DNA from: Minicystis rosea
Lineage (GTDB): Bacteria; Myxococcota_A; Polyangia; Polyangiales; Polyangiaceae
NCBI GenBank assembly: GCA_001931535.1
Contig: CP016211.1
Coordinates: 5,129,573 to 5,193,572 of the forward strand
Direction of reading: 5' to 3'
DNA length: 64,000 bases
Shown here in pieces: positions 54,538 to 62,795 of this stretch. A model generated the notes under the pieces. The model was not told the DNA's origin. It saw only the letters and a list, made by a program, of their open reading frames with translations, and searched no databases. A program made the position numbers and the translations under genes. Position 1 is the first letter of the stretch. Every line of letters starts with the position of its first letter.

Positions 54538-56037
54538 ATGAAGACAAGAAACAACGCGGCCGGCTCGGAGCAACCGACCTTCATCGGGCCGGCCGCGCTG
54601 GTTCTCGGCCTCATCGGCGCGGGTTGCTTCGATCAGCGGGTGAGCCCCGTGGAGGCTCGCCCCATGGATTCGGCGGTCGTCCAACCGGTAACACCGGCGA
54701 CAGCGGCGACGGGAGCAAGACCCATGAACACTCCCCCCATCGACGAATCGGATCTCGGTCCCTTCAAGCTCAAGCCCGAGTGGACGGGCCCCTGCCAGCG
54801 CGCGGACGTCGTCGACGTGAACCTCGGTCATGCGCCCGAGATCTTCGTGCGCGCGGCCCACTGCCAAGTGACCGGCAAAGAGCCGAGCCCCGACCTCGTG
54901 AAGACGTGGGCCGAGAAGCTCCGGGCGAAGCCGCGCACCCGCCGCATCGACGTGGTGATGTCGCTCTGCGCCGACGAGAAGCGCACCTGTCAGCTCTCCT
55001 ATTCGGACCCTTGGGAAAACCACCCCGAGCTCGGCACCGGTCCCGTCAAGAAGGTGAAGCGGGACATCGGTGCCGTTTGCATGTTCTTCTTCAATTGCCC
55101 TGGAGAGGTCAATTGCAAGATGGACTGGGCCAACACCCACTCCCCCGGCATGGCGAAAGAGCACCCGCTGCTCGCCTTCGGTGCGCAGAAGGCCGGCTAT
55201 TACGTGCCCACGCACCCAGGCTTCTGGCGCCGCGAGCTGCTCGACGCCAAGTATGCGGGCCTCGACTTCCTGCTCCTCAACACCTACGGCCCCGACATCG
55301 AGAACGGCAAGCTCAAGCCCTTGGCGGACGCCTTGGCCAGCGTCGAAGACCCGGTCAAGATCGCCTTCTTCGACGACACGTGGACGTGGGGGCAACCCTA
55401 TTTCAGCCCGGCGTGGAAGCAGAAGCCCGATCTCGACGACACCGAGGCCGCCGCCAAGCTCATCTACGGGATGAAGTGGAAGCCCTTCTTCTCGCAGATC
55501 GACAAGCGCCACTGGTATCGCTTCAAGGGCCGGCCCTTCATCTACTTCTACAATGCGGGCACGCTCCTCCCGCGCACCAAGTCCTCCGCGCTGCTCGCGC
55601 GGCTCAAGGCGATGTTCGTCGCGGACTTCGGGGAAGAGCCGTTCGTCAACGCCGACTCCGCCTACTTCGAGGATCCGGCCATGGAGAAGGTGGCGGACGC
55701 TCGTTACCAGTGGTTCACCTTCAACAGCCCCGAGCGCCGCAGCCGCTCGACGCTGAAGGGCCACGTCATCGATCATGCGATGGTCAAGTGGGACGCGGTC
55801 GGCCGCGATCGCCCGGGCCAGCTCCCCCGCCAGACGGATCTCATCATCAAGGACGCCAGCGTCTTCACGCGCGTCCTCGACGAGACACGCGACTCCGAGC
55901 TGCTCGTGATCGCGACCTGGAACGACCTCGGCGAAGGCACCGGCCTGAACCGCAACTACGACTACTATTTCCACGGGCAGTGGCAGCGGCCCGATTACTT
56001 CATGCAGCTCATCCGAAGATCGCAGAGCGGACTATGA
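54538..56037 (+). CDS. Glycosidase-like lipoprotein (DUF5010/GH71-GH99-like), copy B
   Basis: A 499-aa paralogue of the protein at 50914, with matching segments VVDVNLGHAPEIFVRAAHC, AVCMFFFNCPGEVNCKMDW, LDFLLLNTYGPDIEN, VKIAFFDDTWTWG and IATWNDLGEGTGLNRNYDYYF. The N-terminus has a long leader and the hydrophobic run LVLGLIGAGC, a lipobox near residue 30. It overlaps the next gene by four bases (ATGA). Conserved Asp/Glu positions shared with copy A (DDTW, FEDP, WNDLGEG) are candidate catalytic residues. The likely role is alpha-glucan cleavage at the cell surface, from context only. Confidence 0.72.
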   Translation: MKTRNNAAGSEQPTFIGPAALVLGLIGAGCFDQRVSPVEARPMDSAVVQPVTPATAATGARPMNTPPIDESDLGPFKLKPEWTGPCQRADVVDVNLGHAPEIFVRAAHCQVTGKEPSPDLVKTWAEKLRAKPRTRRIDVVMSLCADEKRTCQLSYSDPWENHPELGTGPVKKVKRDIGAVCMFFFNCPGEVNCKMDWANTHSPGMAKEHPLLAFGAQKAGYYVPTHPGFWRRELLDAKYAGLDFLLLNTYGPDIENGKLKPLADALASVEDPVKIAFFDDTWTWGQPYFSPAWKQKPDLDDTEAAAKLIYGMKWKPFFSQIDKRHWYRFKGRPFIYFYNAGTLLPRTKSSALLARLKAMFVADFGEEPFVNADSAYFEDPAMEKVADARYQWFTFNSPERRSRSTLKGHVIDHAMVKWDAVGRDRPGQLPRQTDLIIKDASVFTRVLDETRDSELLVIATWNDLGEGTGLNRNYDYYFHGQWQRPDYFMQLIRRSQSGL

Positions 56038-57350
56038 AGGGCGGATATCGGCTGGCAGGGGCCGCGCTCTGTGTCGCGGCCGCGTGCACCAACGGTGGAA
56101 ACGTCGGCCGCGTCGGGCTCGCGGACGGGCTCGCCGCGGCCGTTCCCTGGGCCAACGGCGCCATCGCGCAACGGAACCCCGATGGCACCTTGATCACCCC
56201 AGCCGAGCCCGTTTTCCCGCCGATCCGGACCGATACACCGGATCCCGGCTCGCATCCCATCGATTGCAGCCGGCTCGATGACATCGAGCTCTCGCCTTTC
56301 TGGATCGAGACGTTCGAGCCCGATCCCAGCTTGGCCGATGGGTGGGGCGTGGGCGAGGCCTGGTCCGCCTACGACGACGAGACCTATGGCGCGTTCCGCG
56401 TGCCCGGCGACGCCGCTTGGTATCCAGGGCTGTTCGGGCGCTACAAGGAGAAATGGGGCCTCGCGGCGGACCGCATCAAAGATGGTCCGAGCTGCGATGG
56501 CAAGCCGAACCAATGGGCGCTCCATGCCCGCGGCGGTCGATTCAACTACTTCGGCGCCGGCCTCGAGCATCCTTTCGCGGCCATCGAAGCATGTCCCTCC
56601 GGCTCGGATTTCTGCCCTCCGCCACCGGAGCCCGGCTCGAAGACGGACTCGGTGGGTTTCCCGCTCACGCGTTCCGACGGCCACGACTACGAGCAACCGG
56701 AGCCTCACCGCTATTGGGATCTCAGTCGTTACGACGGTATCACGCTCTGGGCGCGACGCGGCCCGGACAGCCAGCCCGGCGTGCTCGTGGCCTTGCACGA
56801 CAAGCACACGAGCGACGCGCTCAACCGCGAAAACCAGACCTTCTGCCGCCGCATCAAGACCTGTCGGCTCGACTGTCAGAACGGCCTGCCCTGCAGCCCG
56901 GAGAACCCCGACGCCCCCAAGCCGACCTTCCGCTGCTTCGATCCCAACCAGGGAATGGCGCCGATCCCCGAGCCGGCGGAGATCGAAGAGGTCTATCCCG
57001 TCTGCGGCCCGAGCGCGTGTCGCTCGCCGGACTACTACTACGATCGCGATCTCGATGGCACCGAGTGCAAGCCCTACGAGTTCTCGGGCACCTCGTCCGC
57101 ATACTACTGCTACGGCGACGAGCCGCCGCCCACCGAGGCGGAGCGCTGCGGCGACGGGTGGGTCGCGCCCATCCACCTGAGCACGGATTGGCAGATCTTC
57201 GTCCTCCCCTTCAGCGAGTTCCGTCAGGTCGGCTTCGGCAAACGGGCGCCGTTCATGGATCTGCACTCGATTTACATGATGGCCATTCAGCTCCCGGTGG
57301 GCTTCGCCGACGTGTACATCGACAACGTCACATTCTATCGCCGCCGCTAA
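56034..57350 (+). CDS. Cys-rich jelly-roll lipoprotein C
   Basis: A 438-aa lipoprotein with signal LAGAALCVAAAC. The body begins with a jelly-roll-like FWIETFEPDPSLADGWGVGE, a central insert with many Cys pairs (FCRRIKTCRLDCQNGLPC and others) and the same type of end (ADVYIDNVTFYRRR) as the proteins at 52306 and 53715. It may thus be a larger carbohydrate-binding module with an extra Cys-stabilised loop. It starts by ATGA overlap with the glycosidase-like copy B and is followed after eight bases by the first barrel gene. Confidence 0.7.
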   Translation: MKGGYRLAGAALCVAAACTNGGNVGRVGLADGLAAAVPWANGAIAQRNPDGTLITPAEPVFPPIRTDTPDPGSHPIDCSRLDDIELSPFWIETFEPDPSLADGWGVGEAWSAYDDETYGAFRVPGDAAWYPGLFGRYKEKWGLAADRIKDGPSCDGKPNQWALHARGGRFNYFGAGLEHPFAAIEACPSGSDFCPPPPEPGSKTDSVGFPLTRSDGHDYEQPEPHRYWDLSRYDGITLWARRGPDSQPGVLVALHDKHTSDALNRENQTFCRRIKTCRLDCQNGLPCSPENPDAPKPTFRCFDPNQGMAPIPEPAEIEEVYPVCGPSACRSPDYYYDRDLDGTECKPYEFSGTSSAYYCYGDEPPPTEAERCGDGWVAPIHLSTDWQIFVLPFSEFRQVGFGKRAPFMDLHSIYMMAIQLPVGFADVYIDNVTFYRRR

Positions 57351-57358
57351 GAGATCCG

Positions 57359-59053
57359 ATGAGACAGCTCCCCAAACTGGCAGCGCTCGCGTGGACTCTG
57401 TTCGCCATGGCAGCAGCCAAGCCGGCGGAGGCGCAGAATCCACCGACAACCGCGAGCACCGCAGATCCCGCGGCCAAGCCACCAGCGGCACCGGCGCAGC
57501 CCGCGCCTACCAACGGCTCTCCGGCCAAGGCCGATCCCCCTGCCGAGCCCATCACACCGGCGTTGCCTCCGCGCGGCTACATCCCCGGCTCACGCCGCTC
57601 GGTCGGGCTCGGCCTCTCGCCCTATGCCCCGAGCGGGCCCAGCTTGCCCGGCGGCGTGACGATTCCGTTCGCCGGCCCGGAGGACGAGAGCAGCGAGTTC
57701 AAATTCAAATTCAGCGGCTACATGAGCGCGGCGCTCCGGCTCTCGTCCGGCCATCGCGACAAGCCCACGAAGGATCAATACGAGGCCACGTTCCTCGCGC
57801 CCCCGCGCACGCCCGACATCTACGGCGCCACGCTCGGCACCAACGCGCCGCAGGGCAGTTGGGTGGAGCTCCGCTTCGACTACGGCAACGCCAACGTCAA
57901 ATCGGTGGTGAAGATCAGCACGTGGAAGCCGACGGCCGGTGAGACCTGGCGCGAGAACAGCAGCCAAAACTTCGTCAACGAGGCCTTCCTGGTCTTCACG
58001 CTGCCCACCATCGCGGACTTGAGCGTCAATTGGACGGTGGGCGCCTTCCGCAACTCGTATGGTCCTCTCGGGCAATACGGAGCGGGCCAATACAACGCCG
58101 CCATCATCGGCTCGCCGTTCGGCGTGGGCGAGACGCTGAGCGCCAAATACCGGCTCTCGAGCTCGTTCTCGCTCGTCGCCGAGCACGGCTTCATGGGGCG
58201 CTTCAACAAAGTCCCCATCGGCGCCGGCCCCGTCGTCTACGACCACGACGCCAACCCCTCCAAGCCTTCGGGCTTCGTCCACCACGCCCACCTCGGCTTC
58301 ACCATCGACGGCGAAGTCCCCTTCGTCTTCGGCCTGCACCTCCTCCAGAACTTCGCGCAGGACGAGCGCGATCAAATCGACGATCCCAAGACGCCGTTCA
58401 TCAACGAAGGCCGCCGCCCCGACGCGAGCATGAACGTGTACGGCGCCGACTTTCGCATGCTCAACAACTACCTCGGCAACTTCGCGCTCGCCGCGTCGTA
58501 CGCCGACGCGACCTACGCGCAGCTCTTGACGGGCATGAATTATTACGGCGCGGACACCGGCGAGCTCCTCACGAAGCGCCTCCTCGGCCAGCAGGGCGGC
58601 GGCACCGGCAAGCTCCTCATCGCCGGCTTCGAATACAACTTCAGTTGGGCGAAGTTCCTCTGGTACCCAGAAGCCTATTGGGGCGAAGGCCCCGATCTCG
58701 TCACCAGCGTGTTCGCCAACGTCGCCTCCGTGGTAGAGAGCAAAGATCCGAACTTCGACGGGCGCACGCTCTACAAGGTCGGCACCGAGATCACGTATCG
58801 CTGCCTCTCCTGGCTCGCGCTCTCCGGTCGCTACGATCACGTCTCGCCCAACTCCAAGGACAAACGGGAGAGCTTCGACGTCATCAGCCCCAAGCTCATC
58901 TTCCGGAGCGACTGGAACAGCCACGAGCAGGTCACGCTCAGCTACACGCGCTGGTTCTACGGCAAGCACACCCACGGTGAAGCGCCGAACGACTACACGC
59001 ACGAGGAGCTCGATAACCAGATGTTCGCTCTCAGCTTCGGGATGTGGTGGTGA
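57359..59053 (+). CDS. Porin-like outer-membrane protein 1
   Basis: A 564-aa exported protein: signal LAALAWTLFAMAAAKPAEA, then a long Pro/Ala linker to about residue 75, then strand-like segments (SSEFKFKFSGYMSAALRLSS, GSWVELRFDYGNANVKSVVK, FSLVAEHGFMGRFNKVPIG). It ends MFALSFGMWW, an aromatic C-terminus typical of barrel proteins sorted by the Bam complex. A paralogue follows directly. No TonB box or plug was seen, so a passive or oligosaccharide-specific channel is plausible. Two bases separate it from the next gene. Confidence 0.78.
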   Translation: MRQLPKLAALAWTLFAMAAAKPAEAQNPPTTASTADPAAKPPAAPAQPAPTNGSPAKADPPAEPITPALPPRGYIPGSRRSVGLGLSPYAPSGPSLPGGVTIPFAGPEDESSEFKFKFSGYMSAALRLSSGHRDKPTKDQYEATFLAPPRTPDIYGATLGTNAPQGSWVELRFDYGNANVKSVVKISTWKPTAGETWRENSSQNFVNEAFLVFTLPTIADLSVNWTVGAFRNSYGPLGQYGAGQYNAAIIGSPFGVGETLSAKYRLSSSFSLVAEHGFMGRFNKVPIGAGPVVYDHDANPSKPSGFVHHAHLGFTIDGEVPFVFGLHLLQNFAQDERDQIDDPKTPFINEGRRPDASMNVYGADFRMLNNYLGNFALAASYADATYAQLLTGMNYYGADTGELLTKRLLGQQGGGTGKLLIAGFEYNFSWAKFLWYPEAYWGEGPDLVTSVFANVASVVESKDPNFDGRTLYKVGTEITYRCLSWLALSGRYDHVSPNSKDKRESFDVISPKLIFRSDWNSHEQVTLSYTRWFYGKHTHGEAPNDYTHEELDNQMFALSFGMWW

Positions 59054-59055
59054 AC

Positions 59056-60651
59056 ATGAAGAAGCACCTCGTTTCATGCCGAGCGGCGGCGCGTGGTCTC
59101 CTCGGGGCGATGCTCGCCCTGCCCTTCTTCGCGAGCACCGCGCGCGCGCAGCAGCAACAGCCGCCGAACGAAGCGACCGCCGCCGCTGCGGCCGCCGCGC
59201 AACAGCAGCAGCAGGACGCGGGCCTCGGCCTCACCCCGGGCACGCCCGTCGTCGGCACCCTCCCCGGCGGCTTCGCGCCCGCATACGGCCTCAGGCCCAA
59301 GGAAGAGAGCGAAGGCGGCTTCCAATTCGACTTCCACGGCCTCATCACCATGCCGCTCCGCGTGGGCTTGAACTCGCGCGCCGGCGTCGTGACGACGGAG
59401 CAGAAGAACTTCGTCATCCACGCTCCGCCGGTCGTCCCCGACTACCCCGATTCGCCCGGATACACCGCCGTCGTGCCCCAACCGTACGTGCAGCTCGCCT
59501 TCTCGTACGGAAACCCGATCGTGACCGGCACGGCCATCATCAAGGCGTGGACGGCCACCACCGCCAACAGCTTCTTCGATCCCACGCTCCAAGGCGGCAT
59601 CACCGACGCATTCATCACCTTCAACATCCCGACCCTGGCCAAGAGCGCGCACATCTCCATCAACGTAGGCGCCTTCTCGAACCGCTACGGGACGATGGGC
59701 GAGTACGACGAAGGCCACTACGCCACACCCATCATCGGCCGCACCAACGGCGTGGGCGAGAACGTCATCGCTCGCTTGGCGCTCGGTGATTGGGTGCTCG
59801 CCTTCGAGCAGGGCTTTCAAGGGCAGCTCGACAAAACGCCGATCGGCCTCACCTCCGATGGTTGGAATGGCTTTGCCGATCCCAACACGGGCACCAGCCT
59901 GGTGATGCACGAGCACCTCGGCGTCACCTACCGGCGCCAGCTCACCTTGGGCCTGCACCACATGTTGGCCTGGAGCCAAGACGACCGCGCCGCCCAAGCC
60001 TTCACGCCCGATGGATCCATCACCGTGCTGGGCGCCGATCTCCGCTTCTCCGGCAGCCACATCGGCCATGCCTATCTCGGCGCCTCGTACACGATCGCGA
60101 ACGACGCACGCTCCGTGGGCCGCATCCTCTCCGTGATGAACACGCAGGGCGGCGCCGATCTCATGCGCAACTACCTCGGCCCCGACAGCGGCGGCAACGG
60201 GAAGATTCTCACCATCGGCGCCGAATACGGCGTGAGCCTGGCCCGCCTGCTCCTCTATCCGGGCGACTTCGACGGCAAATCACGGGACATCGTGCTCTCC
60301 GCCTTCGGCATCTACTCGCGCGTCGCCAGCGAGGATGTGAAGTACAATGGGGACAACAAGATCAGGTTCGGCGCCGAGGGCAGCTACACACTGGCCTCTT
60401 GGTTCGCCGCCTCGGGCCGCGTCGACCACGTGCGGCCGACGAGCAACGTCGATGGACGCGAGTTCACGATCCTTTCCCCCCGGTTGATTTTCCGCACGGA
60501 CTGGCAAGCGCGAAACCAAATCGTGCTTCAATATTCGCGGTACATCTACGGTTCGAATCCGATCGTCCGGAGCGGTTATCCGGCGGTCGACGATCCCAAG
60601 CTCAAGCCCGACGAGAACATGGTCTCGCTCTCCGCGAGCATGTGGTGGTGA
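59056..60651 (+). CDS. Porin-like outer-membrane protein 2
   Basis: A 531-aa exported paralogue of the previous protein. The signal is GAMLALPFFASTARA, followed by a Gln/Ala-rich linker with two poly-Gln runs, then strands such as GGFQFDFHGLITMPLRVGLN and VQLAFSYGNPIVTGTAIIKA, ending MVSLSASMWW. The shared end and order suggest a gene duplication. Lies two bases after porin 1 and three bases before the GH87 gene. The pair may form a hetero-oligomeric channel for glucan oligosaccharides, which is inference. Confidence 0.78.
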   Translation: MKKHLVSCRAAARGLLGAMLALPFFASTARAQQQQPPNEATAAAAAAAQQQQQDAGLGLTPGTPVVGTLPGGFAPAYGLRPKEESEGGFQFDFHGLITMPLRVGLNSRAGVVTTEQKNFVIHAPPVVPDYPDSPGYTAVVPQPYVQLAFSYGNPIVTGTAIIKAWTATTANSFFDPTLQGGITDAFITFNIPTLAKSAHISINVGAFSNRYGTMGEYDEGHYATPIIGRTNGVGENVIARLALGDWVLAFEQGFQGQLDKTPIGLTSDGWNGFADPNTGTSLVMHEHLGVTYRRQLTLGLHHMLAWSQDDRAAQAFTPDGSITVLGADLRFSGSHIGHAYLGASYTIANDARSVGRILSVMNTQGGADLMRNYLGPDSGGNGKILTIGAEYGVSLARLLLYPGDFDGKSRDIVLSAFGIYSRVASEDVKYNGDNKIRFGAEGSYTLASWFAASGRVDHVRPTSNVDGREFTILSPRLIFRTDWQARNQIVLQYSRYIYGSNPIVRSGYPAVDDPKLKPDENMVSLSASMWW

Positions 60652-60654
60652 CCT

Positions 60655-62529
60655 ATGCCCCGACGTTCGATGGATGAGCGCTTCGCGAAAAGGCCTCTCA
60701 CCTCGGCCCGCGTGATGGGGGCTTTGGCGGCGGCCAGCATGCTCGCGGCATGCTCGTCGACCCCCGCGACCACGACGAGCGGTGAGCCCACCGGAACGGG
60801 CGGCCACGGCGGCGTGGGCGTCGGTGGCCATGGCGGTCAGGGCGTCGCAGGGCACGGCGGCCAAGGCACGGGCGCGGGCACGAGCAGCAGCACGGGCACC
60901 GGCGGCGAGCCCACGATTCCCTCGGGCGGCGGCGCGGCCGCGCCCTTCGTCGAATACGAGGCCGAGTCGATGGAGACGAACGGCGTCGTCATCGGCCCCT
61001 CACGCACCTTCACGGAAGTCGCATCCGAAGCGTCGGGCCGGCGCGCGGTCAAGCTCACCAAGGTCGGCGACGACGTTCATTTCAAGAGCACGACCCACGC
61101 GAACTCCATCGTCGTCCGCTACTCCATCCCCGACGGCGGCAACGATTATTGGGTGACGCTGGGCGTGTACGTCGACGGCCAGCTCCGTGGCCGCCTCTCG
61201 CTGACCTCGCGCTATTCGTGGACCTACGGCAACCACGATCACTTCAACCAGCCCGATCAAAACAACGCTGGGCTCGGGACACCGCATCACTTCTTCGACG
61301 AGTCACGCGCGCTCATCGGCGACATCCCCGAAGGGGCCACCGTGATGCTGCGCAAAGACGGCGAGGACATGGCCTCCGAGTACGTCATCGATCTGGTCGA
61401 CCTGGAGTACGTCGCACCGCCGCTCCCCAAGCCCGATGGCTTTCTCTCTCTCACCGATGATTGCGGGGGCACGCCCAACGACGCCACCGACGACTCGGAC
61501 GCCCTGCAAAAGTGCATCGATCGCGTGCAAGGCGAAGGCCGGCCCGGGCTCTATCTGCCGCCCGGCGAGTTCCGCAGCATCAGCAAAGGCCTCAGCACCT
61601 CGAACATCACCATCCGCGGCGCGGGGATGTGGCACACCACCATCTCGGGCTTCTTCGCCCGCTTCGATTGCTGGGGCAACAACTGCCAGTACTATGACTT
61701 CTCCGTCTTCGGCGACACCATCCAGCGCAAGGACGACTCGCCCGAGAACGCCTTCGGCGGCAACGGCAGCTCCGGCACGCGGCTCGAGAACATCTGGATC
61801 GAGCACGCCAAGGTCGGTTATTGGACGGGCCCGGACACGAACGGTCTCACGATCACCCACTGCCGCATGCGCAACCTCTTCGCCGACGGGGTGAACTTCT
61901 TCGGCGGTACCAGCAATTCGCTGGTCGAGTACACCCACGCGCGCAACACCGGCGACGACGCCTTCGCGTCCTGGTCGCCGGCCGATCACGCGCCCAACCG
62001 CAAGAACGTCTTCCAAAACAACCTCGTCCAGGTGCCGTGGATGGCGAATTGCTTCGGCATCTACGGCGGCGAGGACACCGTCGTTCAAGACAACGTGTGC
62101 GCCGACGTCGTGCAGTATCCCGGCATCCTCATCGCCCGACAGTTCAACTCGACCCCTTTCACCGGGACGACGCACATCGATCGCAACTCCCTCATCCGCG
62201 CCGGCGGCTCCGCCTACGATCAACCCCACGGCGCCTTGAAGCTCCACGCCGCCCAAGGCCCGCTCCAAAACCTGCGCATCGGCGATCTCGAGGTCATCGA
62301 CCCGACCTATTCAGGCATCCACGTCGAAGGCCCGGGCACCATCGACAGCGTGTGGTTCGACAAGGCAACCATCAAGCAGCCCAAGACAGCCGCCTTCCAC
62401 CTGAGCCCCAACGCCACCGGCGCCATGGACGCCGCCAACGTTGCCGTCACCAACGCTCCCCAGGGCGTGCTCGACGAGTCGGGCGGCAAGTTCAAGATCC
62501 TCGTCGGCGCCGGCAACACCGGCTGGTAG
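60655..62529 (+). CDS. GH87-type mycodextranase/alpha-1,3-glucanase lipoprotein
   Basis: A 624-aa lipoprotein (lipobox near AAASMLAAC) with a Gly/His linker, a CBM35-like jelly roll (VEYEAESMETNGVVIGPSRT, WVTLGVYVDGQLRGRLSLTS) and a right-handed beta-helix catalytic domain. Diagnostic segments are DDCGGTPNDATDDSDALQKC, NITIRGAGMWHTTISGFFAR, FADGVNFFGGTSNSL and ARNTGDDAFASWS (D434/D435), followed by FGIYGGEDTVVQDNVCADV. These agree with GH87 enzymes (nigeran or mutan hydrolases), with both Asp pairs kept. It is the last gene of the plus-strand arm and faces the GH31 gene. Substrate is alpha-1,3-linked glucan by family. Confidence 0.85.
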   Translation: MPRRSMDERFAKRPLTSARVMGALAAASMLAACSSTPATTTSGEPTGTGGHGGVGVGGHGGQGVAGHGGQGTGAGTSSSTGTGGEPTIPSGGGAAAPFVEYEAESMETNGVVIGPSRTFTEVASEASGRRAVKLTKVGDDVHFKSTTHANSIVVRYSIPDGGNDYWVTLGVYVDGQLRGRLSLTSRYSWTYGNHDHFNQPDQNNAGLGTPHHFFDESRALIGDIPEGATVMLRKDGEDMASEYVIDLVDLEYVAPPLPKPDGFLSLTDDCGGTPNDATDDSDALQKCIDRVQGEGRPGLYLPPGEFRSISKGLSTSNITIRGAGMWHTTISGFFARFDCWGNNCQYYDFSVFGDTIQRKDDSPENAFGGNGSSGTRLENIWIEHAKVGYWTGPDTNGLTITHCRMRNLFADGVNFFGGTSNSLVEYTHARNTGDDAFASWSPADHAPNRKNVFQNNLVQVPWMANCFGIYGGEDTVVQDNVCADVVQYPGILIARQFNSTPFTGTTHIDRNSLIRAGGSAYDQPHGALKLHAAQGPLQNLRIGDLEVIDPTYSGIHVEGPGTIDSVWFDKATIKQPKTAAFHLSPNATGAMDAANVAVTNAPQGVLDESGGKFKILVGAGNTGW

Positions 62530-62596
62530 GCCTGTCCGAGGACACGGCAATGGTCGGCGCCCTCGCCGATCCGTGCTGCTGCGCTCCCGGAATTTC

Positions 62597-62641
62597 AACG
62601 CGAAGTCGCAAAGACGCAGAGACGCAAAAAGGCGCAAAGAG
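62597..62641. repeat. GCAAAGACGC-type intergenic repeat
   Basis: AACGCGAAGTCGCAAAGACG followed by CAGAGACGCAAAAAGGCGCAAAGAG: an A/G-rich low-GC tract with an irregular 9-10-base period of GCAAAG and GACGCA. I recall similar GCAAAGACGCAGAGACGC tracts between genes in several phyla, but have not searched. It lies between the convergent GH87 and GH31 genes. Confidence 0.45.
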
Positions 62642-62795
62642 CTTGGCTCGGCGCGCCCAGGAGGCGTTGCACAGCGATCGAAGCACGGCACGCGTGCGAC
62701 GCTGCGAGCCGGCGTCGTGGATGACACCGGCTCGCGCCGCTTCATGGCGATTGCCGGAGCCGTCGTGATGACCGACACCGGCATGGATGGTGGGC

